From the NCBI RefSeq assembly GCF_031624635.1, contig NZ_JAMQOQ010000001.1, positions 1,054,001 to 1,118,000 on the forward strand: a stretch of 64,000 bases of DNA, given 5' to 3'. The translations under genes and the position numbers were made by a program. The DNA is from Halogeometricum sp. S3BR5-2 (GTDB taxonomy: Archaea > Halobacteriota > Halobacteria > Halobacteriales > Haloferacaceae). Below, one piece after another: positions 1-8,782 of the stretch (position 1 is its first letter; every line of letters starts with the position of its first letter). The notes below the pieces were generated by a model. That model saw only the letters and a list, made by a program, of their open reading frames with translations, was not told the origin of the DNA and did no database searches.

Positions 1-5
1 CGTCC

Positions 6-3000
6 TCAGTCATCCGCCGGCGCCTCCTGCTCGCCGGCCTCCTCGTCCTCGCCGAGTTGGATGCCCGTCACCGCGCTGACGTTGTCGCCCTGCATGGTGA
101 CGCCGATGACGCGCTCGGACCGCTCTAAGAGCGCCGAGCGGTGCGAGACGACGACGAACTGCGCCTCGCCCGCCAGGTCGTCGACCATCTCGCCGACGCG
201 TTCGGCGTTGGCGGCGTCGAGGAAGGCGTCCACCTCGTCGAGGGCGTAGAACGGCGCGGGGTTGTGCCGCTGGATGGCGAAGATGAACGCCAGCGCCGTG
301 AGCGACTTCTCCCCGCCCGACATCGCGTTCAGCCGCTGGATGGGCTTGTCGCCGGGTTGGGCCTTCATCGTCAGGCCGTCCTCGAAGGGGTCTTCGGGGT
401 TCTCCAAGAGGAGTTCCCCGGTGCCGTCCGAGAGGCGCTCGAAGATGTCGGTGAAGTTCTCGTTGATGGCGTCGAAGGCGTCCATGAACGTCGCCTTCTT
501 CTGCGACTCGAACTGCTCGATGCGGTCCTCGATGCCGTCTCGTTCCTCTTCGAGTACGTCCCGGCGCTCCTGCATCTCTTCGAGGCTCTCCTCGACCTCG
601 TCGTACTCGTCGATGGCGAGCATGTTGACCGGTTCGAGCGCCTCCATCTCCTCGGTGAGTTCCTCGACGGTGGCCTCGACCTCCTCGTGGTCGGGTATCG
701 CCTCGGGGTCGTACTCGCCCACCTCCGATTCGAGTTCGTCTATCTCCCAGGCGAGACGCTCGACGCTCTCGCGCAGGTTCTCCGCGCGGGACTCCGCGCG
801 GTCGACCTTGTCTCGCTGCTCGTCGCGTTCGCTCTTGGCCTCGCGCACGTCCTCGCGGAGGTCCGAGCGCTCGGCCTTGAGCTCCTTCAACTCCGCTTCG
901 AGGTCGGAGACGGCCTCGCGCTTCTCTTCGAGCGTCCCCTCTTTCGCCTCGATTTTCTCCTCGTTCTCGCGGACGGCGTCGCGGGCGTCGGCCTTCCGCT
1001 CCTGCGCGCTCTCGACCGTCTCGTTCAGGTCCGCGACGGCGTCCTCGGCGTACTCCTTCTCCAACTGGAGTTCGTTGAGGCGGCCGTCGAGTTCGTCCAT
1101 CCGCGCCTCCTTCTCGTCGATGTCGGCGCGTATCTCGTCGGCCTTCGCCGTCAGTTCGGGAATCTCGGAGTCTTCGAGTTCGGATTCGAGGCCGTCGATG
1201 TCGGACTCCACGTCCGCGATGTCGGCGTTCAGCGATTCGACCTCGGCGTCGAGCGACTGCATCTCCTCGTCGACGTCCGCTCGCTCCTCGCGGAGTTCCT
1301 CGATGCGGTCCTCCAGGCGCGTTATCTCCGCCTCCTTCTCGTCGACGTCCGACTCGGCGCGTTCGATGTCGTTCTCGACCGAACGCACCCGGTCGGCGGC
1401 ATCGGAGGCCTTCTCGCGGGCGTCGTCCAGTCGGGACTCGACGTCGCGTATCTCCGACTGCAGGTCGCGGCGGTCGTCCTCCAGCGAGGATATCTCGGTG
1501 GCGAGGCGTTCGAGTCGGCCGGACCCGGACTTCGAGAAGGAGTACCGAGAGCCGCCGCCCGACCCGCCGGTCATCGCGCCGGAGCGCTCCACCAGGTCGC
1601 CGTCCAGCGTCACCATGCGGAAATCGCCCATGAACGACCGCGCCGTCTCCATGTCCTCGACGACGAGCGTCGACCCGAGGACGTACGAGAAGATGGGCTC
1701 GTACTTCGAGTCGTACTCGACGATGTTGCGCGCGAAGCCGACGACGCCGGGGTCGTTCGGCTTCGACGGCAGGCCGCGGTCGTCCATCTTCGTGATGGGG
1801 AGGAACGTCGCCCGGCCCGCGTTTCTGGACTTCAAGTAGTCGATGCAGTCGGAGCCGACGCCGTCGTCGTCGACGACGACGTGCGCGAGGCGGCCGCCGG
1901 CGGCCGTCTCGCAGGCGGTGGCGTACTCGCCGGGCACCGAGCCGAGTTGGCCGACGGTGCCGTGGACGCCCGACCGCCCCGCGTTCAGGATGGTCGTCAC
2001 CGCGCGCGGCCACGAGGTGTCGCCGTCCTCGCCCGCGCGCGCTTCGAGTTCGGCGTACTCGGACTGCTTCGAGCGTAGGTCGTCTTCCACCTCGCTCAGG
2101 TCGTCTTTCAGCTCCGAGCGCTCCTCGCGCAGGTCCTCGATGACGCCGTCTATCTTCGCCTTGTTCTTCTCGGCCTTGTCGAGTTCGGAGTGCAGGTCCG
2201 ACAGCGTCGCCTTCAGTTCCGGCAGTTCCTCGCGTATCTCGTCTATCTTCTCCTGCGTCTCAGAAATCTCCGAGGAGCGGCGGCGCGTGTCGTCGAGGAG
2301 GCGGTCCTTCTCGCGCTGGAGGTCGTTGCGCTCGGTCTTCAGTTCCTCCAACTCGGCCTTCTTCTCGGCCAACTCCGCTTTCAGTTCGTCGAACTCCGTG
2401 TCGACGCTGGCTATCTCCGCCTCGACTTCCGCGAGGTCCGTCTCCCGCGACTGCACGTCGGATTTGACCGACGCCTTCTCGACTTTCACCGACCGGATGT
2501 CGTCCTCGACGTCGTCTATCTTCTCCTGCTTGCGGTCGAGTTCGACGAACGCCTTTCTCCGCTCTTTCTCCGCCTCGTCGATGCGCTCCTCGGCGGCCTC
2601 GACGGCGTTCTCTAATCGGTCTATCTCGCCTTTGACCGACTCGATTTCGGATTTGATCCGGAGTTGTTCGTCCTCGCCCTTCCGCTCTATCTCCTTCGAG
2701 AGCTCCTCCAACTCGCCCTCGAGACGCGAGACTTTGCCCTGTCTCGTGTCGAGTTCCTCGCGCAGGGAGTCGAGTTTCGCCTCCTTCTTCTCCGCCTTCG
2801 ACTCGGTCTTCTCCAAGTCCGCGCGCTTGTCTTCGAGTTCGGCGGCCTTCAGGTAGCCCTCGTACTCCTCGCGTTCCTCGCGGAGCGACTGGTACTGCAG
2901 CGCCGTCTCGCGTTCGTCTTCGAGTCGGTCGAGGCGGCCCCGCTTCTCCTCGATTCGGAGGTCCGCCTCGTCGATGCGCTCCTCGACGGCGTCGAGTTCG

Positions 3001-3599
3001 CCGAAGGCGTCCTCCTTCTTGGCGTCGAACTCCGCGACGCCGGCTATCTCGTCGATGATGCCCCGCCGCTGGTACGGGGTCATGTTGATTATCTCCGTCA
3101 CGTCGCCCTGCATCACGACGTTGTAGCCCTCCGGGGTGATGCCGGCCTGTGCGAGGAGGTCCTGGATGTCCGAGAGGTTGCAGGAGCGGCCGTTGAGGTA
3201 GTAGTACGAGTAGTAGTTGTCGTCCGTCTCCTTCACCCGGCGCTTGACGCGAATCTCGGAGACGTCGCCGACGTCGTCGCTGCCGGCGGCGTTGACCACC
3301 TGCGAGCGGTCGAGTTTGCCGTCCCCGTTGTCGAGGACGACGGTGACGCTCGCCTCCTTGGTGCCGCCGCCTCCTTCGGAATCGTCGGCGTGGCCGGGGT
3401 TGTAGATGAGGTCCGTCAGTTTCTCCGCTCGGATGCCCCTCGTGCGGGCGAGGCCGAGCGCGAACAGCACGCCGTCGATGATGTTCGACTTGCCCGACCC
3501 GTTGGGGCCGGTAACCACCGTGAAGTCCTCGTAGAACGGAATCCGGGTCTTACGCCCGAAGCTCTTGAAACCGTCAAGGACGAGCTCTTTGATATGCAT
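6..3599 (-). CDS. smc: Chromosome segregation ATPase Smc
   Basis: Smc is the SMC-family ATPase that compacts and segregates the chromosome as a coiled-coil dimer on DNA. The 1197-aa product has the full family architecture. An N-terminal ATP-binding head carries Walker A GPNGSGKS at residues 31-38. Two very long Glu/Lys/Arg-rich coiled coils (about 180-520 and 690-1030) flank a globular, Gly-rich hinge (about 530-680). The C-terminal head has the ABC signature (LNAMSGGEKS, near 1090) and Walker B (YALDEVDAFLD, near 1120). The start is the only sensible ATG (MHIKELVLDGFKSF). The upstream gene on this strand ends 30 bases away, so the two are probably cotranscribed. A ScpA partner is commonly encoded just downstream of smc in haloarchaea and would lie beyond the left edge of the window. 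Confidence 0.97.
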   Translation of the reverse strand: MHIKELVLDGFKSFGRKTRIPFYEDFTVVTGPNGSGKSNIIDGVLFALGLARTRGIRAEKLTDLIYNPGHADDSEGGGGTKEASVTVVLDNGDGKLDRSQVVNAAGSDDVGDVSEIRVKRRVKETDDNYYSYYYLNGRSCNLSDIQDLLAQAGITPEGYNVVMQGDVTEIINMTPYQRRGIIDEIAGVAEFDAKKEDAFGELDAVEERIDEADLRIEEKRGRLDRLEDERETALQYQSLREEREEYEGYLKAAELEDKRADLEKTESKAEKKEAKLDSLREELDTRQGKVSRLEGELEELSKEIERKGEDEQLRIKSEIESVKGEIDRLENAVEAAEERIDEAEKERRKAFVELDRKQEKIDDVEDDIRSVKVEKASVKSDVQSRETDLAEVEAEIASVDTEFDELKAELAEKKAELEELKTERNDLQREKDRLLDDTRRRSSEISETQEKIDEIREELPELKATLSDLHSELDKAEKNKAKIDGVIEDLREERSELKDDLSEVEDDLRSKQSEYAELEARAGEDGDTSWPRAVTTILNAGRSGVHGTVGQLGSVPGEYATACETAAGGRLAHVVVDDDGVGSDCIDYLKSRNAGRATFLPITKMDDRGLPSKPNDPGVVGFARNIVEYDSKYEPIFSYVLGSTLVVEDMETARSFMGDFRMVTLDGDLVERSGAMTGGSGGGSRYSFSKSGSGRLERLATEISSLEDDRRDLQSEIRDVESRLDDAREKASDAADRVRSVENDIERAESDVDEKEAEITRLEDRIEELREERADVDEEMQSLDAEVESLNADIADVESDIDGLESELEDSEIPELTAKADEIRADIDEKEARMDELDGRLNELQLEKEYAEDAVADLNETVESAQERKADARDAVRENEEKIEAKEGTLEEKREAVSDLEAELKELKAERSDLREDVREAKSERDEQRDKVDRAESRAENLRESVERLAWEIDELESEVGEYDPEAIPDHEEVEATVEELTEEMEALEPVNMLAIDEYDEVEESLEEMQERRDVLEEERDGIEDRIEQFESQKKATFMDAFDAINENFTDIFERLSDGTGELLLENPEDPFEDGLTMKAQPGDKPIQRLNAMSGGEKSLTALAFIFAIQRHNPAPFYALDEVDAFLDAANAERVGEMVDDLAGEAQFVVVSHRSALLERSERVIGVTMQGDNVSAVTGIQLGEDEEAGEQEAPADD

Positions 3600-3629
3600 G
3601 GGTTGCTCGCGGGGGACAGAGCCACCCAG

Positions 3630-4163
3630 TTACGCGACGATGATATCGCTGTCGTCTTCTGCGGACTCTGCCTCGTCGGTAGTCTCGGACTCCTCGGACT
3701 TGACTTCGTCGTCCGCGGGGTCGGCCGGTTCGGTCGCCGCGTCGGCGTCCGCCGACGGGTCGGACGAGGGCGACGGCGACGGGTCGTCGGCGTCGATGAA
3801 ACTCGCGTCGTCGGAGGGCTGCTCGGACGTCTGGGCGCGCGACTGCGCCTGCGCGGGAGACTCGCGGAGACTGGGCTCGTTCTCGTCGGCGCTGCCGCCG
3901 TCGGCGGCCGCGTCGGCCTCGCTCGACTGGGCGTCCGCGTCCGCGTCCGCATCCGGCGCCGGCGTCGCCGATTCGGATTCGGGCTCCTCGGACTGGGCGG
4001 TGGGGTGGCCGACGGGGCGGGTCCCCGTGGTGAGGTCGACCTCCACCTGGTCTTCGAGCAGGCGCACCCGCTCTTTCGTCTCGACCAGTTCCTCGGTCAG
4101 CCCGTTCACGGCGGCCTGCAGTTCCGCGACTTTCGATTCGAGTTCCTCCACCCGATTACTCAT
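3630..4163 (-). CDS. Small coiled-coil protein with acidic disordered tail (smc neighbour)
   Basis: The product is a 177-aa protein read from the ATG giving MSNRVEELESKV. Residues 1-50 form a predicted coiled coil (heptads VEELESKVAELQAAVNGL and on), and the remainder is a Ser/Asp/Glu/Ala-rich low-complexity tail. No enzymatic motif is visible. It lies 30 bases upstream of smc in the same direction, which suggests cotranscription and possibly a chromosome-related role (inference from position). Starting at the ATG at 4163 rather than at 4190 places a TATA-like CGTTTATG about 27 bases upstream, the usual haloarchaeal leaderless layout. Function is unknown; haloarchaeal smc loci often carry a protein of this kind. 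Confidence 0.75.
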   Translation of the reverse strand: MSNRVEELESKVAELQAAVNGLTEELVETKERVRLLEDQVEVDLTTGTRPVGHPTAQSEEPESESATPAPDADADADAQSSEADAAADGGSADENEPSLRESPAQAQSRAQTSEQPSDDASFIDADDPSPSPSSDPSADADAATEPADPADDEVKSEESETTDEAESAEDDSDIIVA

Positions 4164-4311
4164 GCGTGTTATCCCCGGCCGTGGACACATAAACGTGCGT
4201 CAGACATATAGTTCGGAAGTGATAGATTCCGGACAGGACTCGGGACACCCCGGCCGGCGGCGGGCGTCGATTCGCGGGTCGGGGGACCGAGAGACTCCGG
4301 GACCGCGTCCG

Positions 4312-5145
4312 TCAGCGGAGATGCCGGTCGAGGAACCCCTCGGTCCAGTCGACGGCCCACTCGAACTGCTCGCCGAGGACGTCGTGGCCCACCCCGTCGG
4401 CGACGACGCACTCCGCTTCGATATCGCCCTCCTCCAGTCCGTCGTAGAACAGTTCGGAGGCCATCGCCGGCACCACGTCGTCGTCGGCGCCGTGCAGCAG
4501 GAGAATCGGCGGGCCGCCGCCGCCGAGGTGCGAGGACGGGGAGGCGAGGTCGTAGCGCCCCGGAACCTCGCTCCGCGGCCCGCCGAGGAACGCGGCGAGT
4601 TCGGCCCGTTCGGGCGTGTGCTCGAAGTTGTACAGGCCGGCGACGCCGACGGCCGCGGCGAGGGCGTCGGACGCCTCGGAGACGGCCGCGGAGACGTGCG
4701 CCGGGTCGGGCGCGAACCGCGGGTCGTCCGCGGAGAGGGCCGCGAGCACGGCGAGGTGCGCCCCCGTCGACGGGCCGAACGCGGCGATTCGTGCGGGGTC
4801 GATACCGAGCGCGTCGGCGTTCGCGCGGCACCAGCGAATCGCGGCCTTCACGTCGCGTATCGCCGCCGGGAACGCCGCCGCGTCGCTGCCGCGGAAGTTC
4901 GGGACGGCGCAGGCGAACCGCCGCTCCGCGAGGGCGAACGCCACCTCCCGCAGGTCGGACTTGTCGCCCGCGCGCCACCCCCCGCCGTGGACGAGGACGA
5001 CGAGCGCCCGGCGCGCGCCCTCGCTCTCCGCTCCCCTTTCGCCGGACGGTAAGTAGAGGTCCAACGAGAGCGTCCCCTCCGGCGGCGAGGCGAACGCCGC
5101 GTCGCGGACGACTTCGACCGGCGGCGAACCGAAGGGGTAGGGCAT
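4312..5145 (-). CDS. Alpha/beta hydrolase (esterase/lipase-like)
   Basis: This 277-aa protein is of the BD-FAE/hormone-sensitive-lipase type. The oxyanion-hole motif HGGGWRAGDKSD is near residue 53. The nucleophile elbow is FGPSTGAHLA (GxSxG form, Ser near residue 120), a candidate acid is in HGADDDVVP, and the catalytic His is in GVGHDVLG near the C-terminus. No signal peptide is seen, so it is probably a cytoplasmic ester hydrolase of unknown substrate. It is divergent from gatB, and the two share a 142-base promoter region. The family is certain; the substrate cannot be told from sequence. Confidence 0.85.
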   Translation of the reverse strand: MPYPFGSPPVEVVRDAAFASPPEGTLSLDLYLPSGERGAESEGARRALVVLVHGGGWRAGDKSDLREVAFALAERRFACAVPNFRGSDAAAFPAAIRDVKAAIRWCRANADALGIDPARIAAFGPSTGAHLAVLAALSADDPRFAPDPAHVSAAVSEASDALAAAVGVAGLYNFEHTPERAELAAFLGGPRSEVPGRYDLASPSSHLGGGGPPILLLHGADDDVVPAMASELFYDGLEEGDIEAECVVADGVGHDVLGEQFEWAVDWTEGFLDRHLR

Positions 5146-5248
5146 CTGTCTCTGTGAGCCATCGCCGCACGGCTCCGAATAAGTTCCGTTCGACCGAGGC
5201 GGCGCCGGTTGTGCGGCGGTTCTCGGCGAGCGTCGGACTCGCGCCGGT

Positions 5249-5287
5249 CCCGTTAGTCTTTAGCCGCACGCCGTCAAATCGCGCGTA
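5249..5287 (+). promoter_or_regulatory. Leaderless promoter of gatB
   Basis: The TATA-like GTCTTTAGCC lies with its centre about 28 bases upstream of the gatB ATG at 5288. This is the spacing expected for haloarchaeal leaderless transcripts. No Shine-Dalgarno sequence is present. Confidence 0.5.
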
Positions 5288-6784
5288 ATGACCGCGAAGG
5301 CGCTCTCTCAGCGCGACCTCGCCACCGTCATCGGGCTGGAGGTCCACGTCCAGCTCGAAACGGACACCAAGATATTCTGCGGGTGTTCGACCGACGCGGC
5401 CGAGGACGAGGAACCGAACACGCGGACGTGCCCCGTCTGCCTCGGACTGCCGGGGGCGCTGCCCGTCCTGAACGAAGGCGCCGTCGAGGCGGCCGTCAAG
5501 GTGGGCAAGGCGCTCGACGCCACCGTCGCGGAGCACACCCGATTCCACCGGAAGAACTACTACTACCCCGATTTACCCAAGAACTTCCAGATAACGCAGT
5601 ACGACGCCCCCATCTGTTCGGAGGGGAGTCTGGAGGTCTCCGTCGAGGGGAACCGCCGCGAGGTCGGCATCGAACGCGCTCACCTCGAGGAGGACCCCGG
5701 CAGCCTCCAGCACAAGGGCGGCAGCATCGACACCGCCGACTACACGCTGGTCAACTACAACCGCGCGGGGACGCCGCTGATGGAAATCGTCACCGAACCG
5801 GACTTCCGCAGTCCGCAGGAGACGCGCGCGTTCCTCGCGAAACTGGAGGAAGTCTTGGAGTACCTCGGCGTGTTCGACGCGACGCGGGACGGGTCGCTCC
5901 GCATCGACGCGAACATCTCGATGGTGCCGGAGGACGAGGTGGCCGACGACGGCTCCATCTCCGGGGAGACGTTGGCGAAGGCCAACAGAACCGAAGTGAA
6001 GAACATCTCCAGTCACAAGGGCGCCGAGAAGGCCCTCGCCTACGAGGTGACCCGGCAGAAGAACGCCATCTCCCGCGGGCGCGCGGTCGAACAGGAGACG
6101 CGCCACTGGGACGAGTCGCGGGGTATCACCGTCTCGATGCGCTCGAAGGAGGAGGAGAAGGACTACCGCTACTTCCGGGAGGCGGACCTTCCTCCCTTAG
6201 AGGTCGCCGACTGGAAGCAGCGTATCGAGATTCCGGAACTCCCCGACGCCCGCCGCGAGCGCTTCCGCGAGGAGTACGGCCTCGACGCCGAGTCGGCCTC
6301 GAAGCTCACCTCCACGAAGGAGGTGGCCGACTTCTACGAGGACGTGGCCGACCAGTTCGACCCCGGCCTCGCGGCGACGTGGGTGGCCGACAACCTCCTC
6401 GGGGAACTCAACTACCGCGACATGGAGATAACGGACGTCTCCGACCGTCTGGACGAGTTCACCCGACTGGTCGAACTCGTCGCCGAGGGCGAGATAACGA
6501 CGAAGAACGCCGAGGAAATCGTGCTCCGTCGGATGCTCGACGAGGGCGAATCTCCGGACGACATCGTCGAGTCGGAGGGCCTCGGCGCGGCCGACGACGA
6601 CGAAGTCGTCACGGCCGTCGAGGAGGCCATCGAGGAGAACCCCGACGCCGTCGAGGACTACCACTCGGGCGAGGGCGGCGCCGTCAACTTCCTCGTCGGA
6701 CAGGTGATGCAGAAGACGGGCGGGAGCGCCGACCCCGGCGACGTGAACGGGATGCTCCGCGAGCGGTTGGGCGAGGACAGGTAG
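5288..6784 (+). CDS. gatB: Asp-tRNA(Asn)/Glu-tRNA(Gln) amidotransferase subunit B
   Basis: GatB is the tRNA-binding kinase subunit of GatCAB, which converts misacylated Asp-tRNA(Asn) and/or Glu-tRNA(Gln) to the amidated forms. The 498-aa product opens with the family signature (VIGLEVHVQLETDTKIFCGC, residues 15-34). The paired Cys of CGCS and CPVCLGLPG are the zinc-site residues of the cradle domain, followed by the HLEEDPG and VNYNRAGTPLMEIV motifs. A helical and YqeY-like tail ends in VGQVMQKTGGSADPGDVNGMLRERL. Length and ends match the family. gatA and gatC are not in the window, as is usual when the genes are scattered. aspS, 11.5 kb downstream, is a likely supplier of the misacylated substrate. 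Confidence 0.97.
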   Translation: MTAKALSQRDLATVIGLEVHVQLETDTKIFCGCSTDAAEDEEPNTRTCPVCLGLPGALPVLNEGAVEAAVKVGKALDATVAEHTRFHRKNYYYPDLPKNFQITQYDAPICSEGSLEVSVEGNRREVGIERAHLEEDPGSLQHKGGSIDTADYTLVNYNRAGTPLMEIVTEPDFRSPQETRAFLAKLEEVLEYLGVFDATRDGSLRIDANISMVPEDEVADDGSISGETLAKANRTEVKNISSHKGAEKALAYEVTRQKNAISRGRAVEQETRHWDESRGITVSMRSKEEEKDYRYFREADLPPLEVADWKQRIEIPELPDARRERFREEYGLDAESASKLTSTKEVADFYEDVADQFDPGLAATWVADNLLGELNYRDMEITDVSDRLDEFTRLVELVAEGEITTKNAEEIVLRRMLDEGESPDDIVESEGLGAADDDEVVTAVEEAIEENPDAVEDYHSGEGGAVNFLVGQVMQKTGGSADPGDVNGMLRERLGEDR

Positions 6785-6817
6785 CGGGTCGAAGTCAGTC
6801 GCGCTAACCCGCGCGCC

Positions 6818-7000
6818 TCACGCCTTCATGTCGTAGATGTACTGTTCGATGGGGACGAAGGCCGTCGACCCGCACGCGGCGCACTCGCCGGGCGCCTCGA
6901 ACTCGTGCGTCTCGCCGTCGCTGCCGACGACGGTGCCGGCGTAGACGAGGTGACAGCTCTTGCAGACGAATCGTTCGGGAAGGTCCGGCGTGTGGGACAT
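6818..7000 (-). CDS. Small zinc-ribbon protein (60 aa)
   Basis: This 60-aa protein has two CxxC knuckles, CKSC at residues 13-16 and CAAC at residues 40-43, separated by a short acidic loop. That pattern fits a single rubredoxin/zinc-ribbon fold. The start ATG at 7000 gives MSHTPDLPERFVCKSC. It is convergent with gatB, 33 bases from its stop. The fold class is well supported by the Cys spacing. The role (metal or nucleic-acid binding) is not known. Confidence 0.75.
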   Translation of the reverse strand: MSHTPDLPERFVCKSCHLVYAGTVVGSDGETHEFEAPGECAACGSTAFVPIEQYIYDMKA

Positions 7001-7086
7001 GCGTACCCTTCGGCGGGCGGACACTTGGCCGTTTTCCGGGATTTCTCGGACAGTCCGGAACTGCGGGGGAGTCCGGGGTCGGACGG

Positions 7087-8514
7087 TCAGTCGGCCGTCG
7101 AGGGCGACTCCTCGCCGTCGGCCGCGGCGCCGTCCGCTCCGTCCTCGCCGTTCTCGCCGCCCTCCTCGTTCGTCCCGTCGCTCTCGACGACGGCCGAGCG
7201 CCACCCGCCGCGCAGGAACCACAGACAGCCGACGACGAACGTCACCACGCCCGACAGCGACAGACTCCACCAGAGGCCGGTGACGCCCCACGAGAGGACG
7301 TAGGCGAGGACGAACGCCGCCGGGAAGCGGACGACCCACCGCGAAATCAGGGAGAGCGCCATCGAGACGCGGGTGCGCCCGGCGCCGCGGAACGCCCCCT
7401 GAATCACCATCAGCCCACCCAAGAAAGCCCAGAACGGCGCGACGATGGTGAGCATCTCGACGCCCGCGTCGACGACGGCGGCGTCGTCGATGAACACGCG
7501 CATGAAGGCGGCCGGAACCGCCCAGACGACGGCGCCGGCGGCGCCGAGAATCGCCATCGTCCCCGCCGTCGCCTTCCACGTCACCTCCGCCGCGCGGTCC
7601 GGCGTGTCGGCGCCGAGGTTCTGTCCGACGCCCGTGGCGGCCGCCTGTCCGACGGCGCCCGAGACGGTCCAGGAGACGGACATGAGGCGGAGGCCGATGC
7701 CGTAGGCGGCGGTGGCGACGGCGCCGAACCGCGCGACGAGGGCCGCCAGCGCGACGGCCGCGAAACTCCGCGCGAGGCCGTCCAGCGTCGCCGGGTAGCC
7801 CACGCCGACGAGTTTTCGCAACAGCGTCGGGTCCGGCCGCAGGTCCGGCAGGCGGAGGCGCGCCCCCCACCCGCCGTGGAGGAGGATGGCGAGGCCGGCG
7901 ACGGCGGCGACGATTCGCGCGAGGAGGGTTGCGACGGCGGCGCCGCGCGTCCCCATCGGTTCGACCCAGCCCCACCCGAGGATGAATATCGGGTCCAAGA
8001 CGACGTTCAGGCCGGCGCTGACGACGACCAGCCACATCGCCGTGCGGGTGTCGCCCGCGCCGCGGAGGACGGCCCGGAAGGCGAAGAAGACGAACGTGAA
8101 CGGGAGCGTCACGAACAGCACCTCGGCGTACGCGAGCGCCTCGGTGTAGACGCGCCCCTGCGCGCCGATGAGGGCGAGCAGGGGGTGCCTGCCGAGGTAG
8201 CCGACGATACCGAGGAGGACGCCGACGCCGACGGCCAGGAGGAGCGTCTGCCCGACGACGCGTTCGGCCGACCGGTCGTCGCCCGCGCCGACGTGCTGGG
8301 AGACGAGGGCGACGGCCGCGGCGGTGACGCCCATGGCGACGGAGACGAACATCCACGCCGTCGGGAACATGAGCGAGACGGCGGCGACGGCCTCGGGGCC
8401 GACGCGGCCCACCCAGAACATATCGGCCAGATTGTAGAACGTCTGGAGGAGGTTGCCCGCGACGAGGGGCCACGAGAGGGAGACGAGTTTGGGCGTCACG
8501 GCCCCCTCGGTCAT
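7087..8514 (-). CDS. MATE family efflux transporter
   Basis: The product is a multidrug/toxic-compound extrusion antiporter of about 475 aa with roughly 12 membrane segments in two homologous halves. The N-terminal half carries the family-typical stretch LVAGNLLQTFYNLADMFWVGRVG and the second half the repeat-related YPATLDGLARSFAAVALAALV. MATE proteins export cations or drugs using H+ or Na+. The ATG at 8514 (MTEGAVTPKLVSL) is preferred over the GTG at 8568, because homologues begin just before the first transmembrane segment. The C-terminal 35 residues are acidic and disordered. It is divergent from topA across a 268-base gap. Confidence 0.9.
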   Translation of the reverse strand: MTEGAVTPKLVSLSWPLVAGNLLQTFYNLADMFWVGRVGPEAVAAVSLMFPTAWMFVSVAMGVTAAAVALVSQHVGAGDDRSAERVVGQTLLLAVGVGVLLGIVGYLGRHPLLALIGAQGRVYTEALAYAEVLFVTLPFTFVFFAFRAVLRGAGDTRTAMWLVVVSAGLNVVLDPIFILGWGWVEPMGTRGAAVATLLARIVAAVAGLAILLHGGWGARLRLPDLRPDPTLLRKLVGVGYPATLDGLARSFAAVALAALVARFGAVATAAYGIGLRLMSVSWTVSGAVGQAAATGVGQNLGADTPDRAAEVTWKATAGTMAILGAAGAVVWAVPAAFMRVFIDDAAVVDAGVEMLTIVAPFWAFLGGLMVIQGAFRGAGRTRVSMALSLISRWVVRFPAAFVLAYVLSWGVTGLWWSLSLSGVVTFVVGCLWFLRGGWRSAVVESDGTNEEGGENGEDGADGAAADGEESPSTAD

Positions 8515-8749
8515 ATCGATTCGACTCTCTCGTCCGGACACGGTAGCGTCCACTCCGCGCGGCGGCACGTATGTGTTGGGTACGTGTTACCGATTGCCGG
8601 TTCGTCGGGCGAGTCGCGGTCGGTCGGTCGGTCGACATCCCGACCGCTCGCGGACCCGGGTTCACCACACGTCCGCCCACGCGCTACACGTCTGCGCTCC
8701 CGCGCGTACGCCCGCACTGGCCGGCGATTCGGGGCGATTCGCCGCGAAA

Positions 8750-8782
8750 GGTTTAGGCCGACCCCTCGCATATCGCCGCCCA
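8750..8782 (+). promoter_or_regulatory. Leaderless promoter of topA
   Basis: The TATA-like GGTTTAGGC at 8750-8758 is centred about 29 bases before the topA ATG at 8783. The rest of the divergent MATE/topA interval (8515-8749) shows no further gene. An upstream in-frame extension of topA (from 8453) has no homologous content and crosses this promoter, which supports the later start. Confidence 0.5.

Noticed and set aside
10-2013. Long Arg-rich reading frame (667 aa) and several others opposite or out of frame with smc
   Set aside because: Composition is typical of GC-rich shadow frames (Arg/Ala/Pro runs), and the smc frame has full family motifs.
8453-8782. N-terminal extension of topA to a total of 945 aa
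   Set aside because: The extension crosses the topA TATA box and the divergent MATE start, is Arg/Ser-rich, and homologues start at MSKGPEL.
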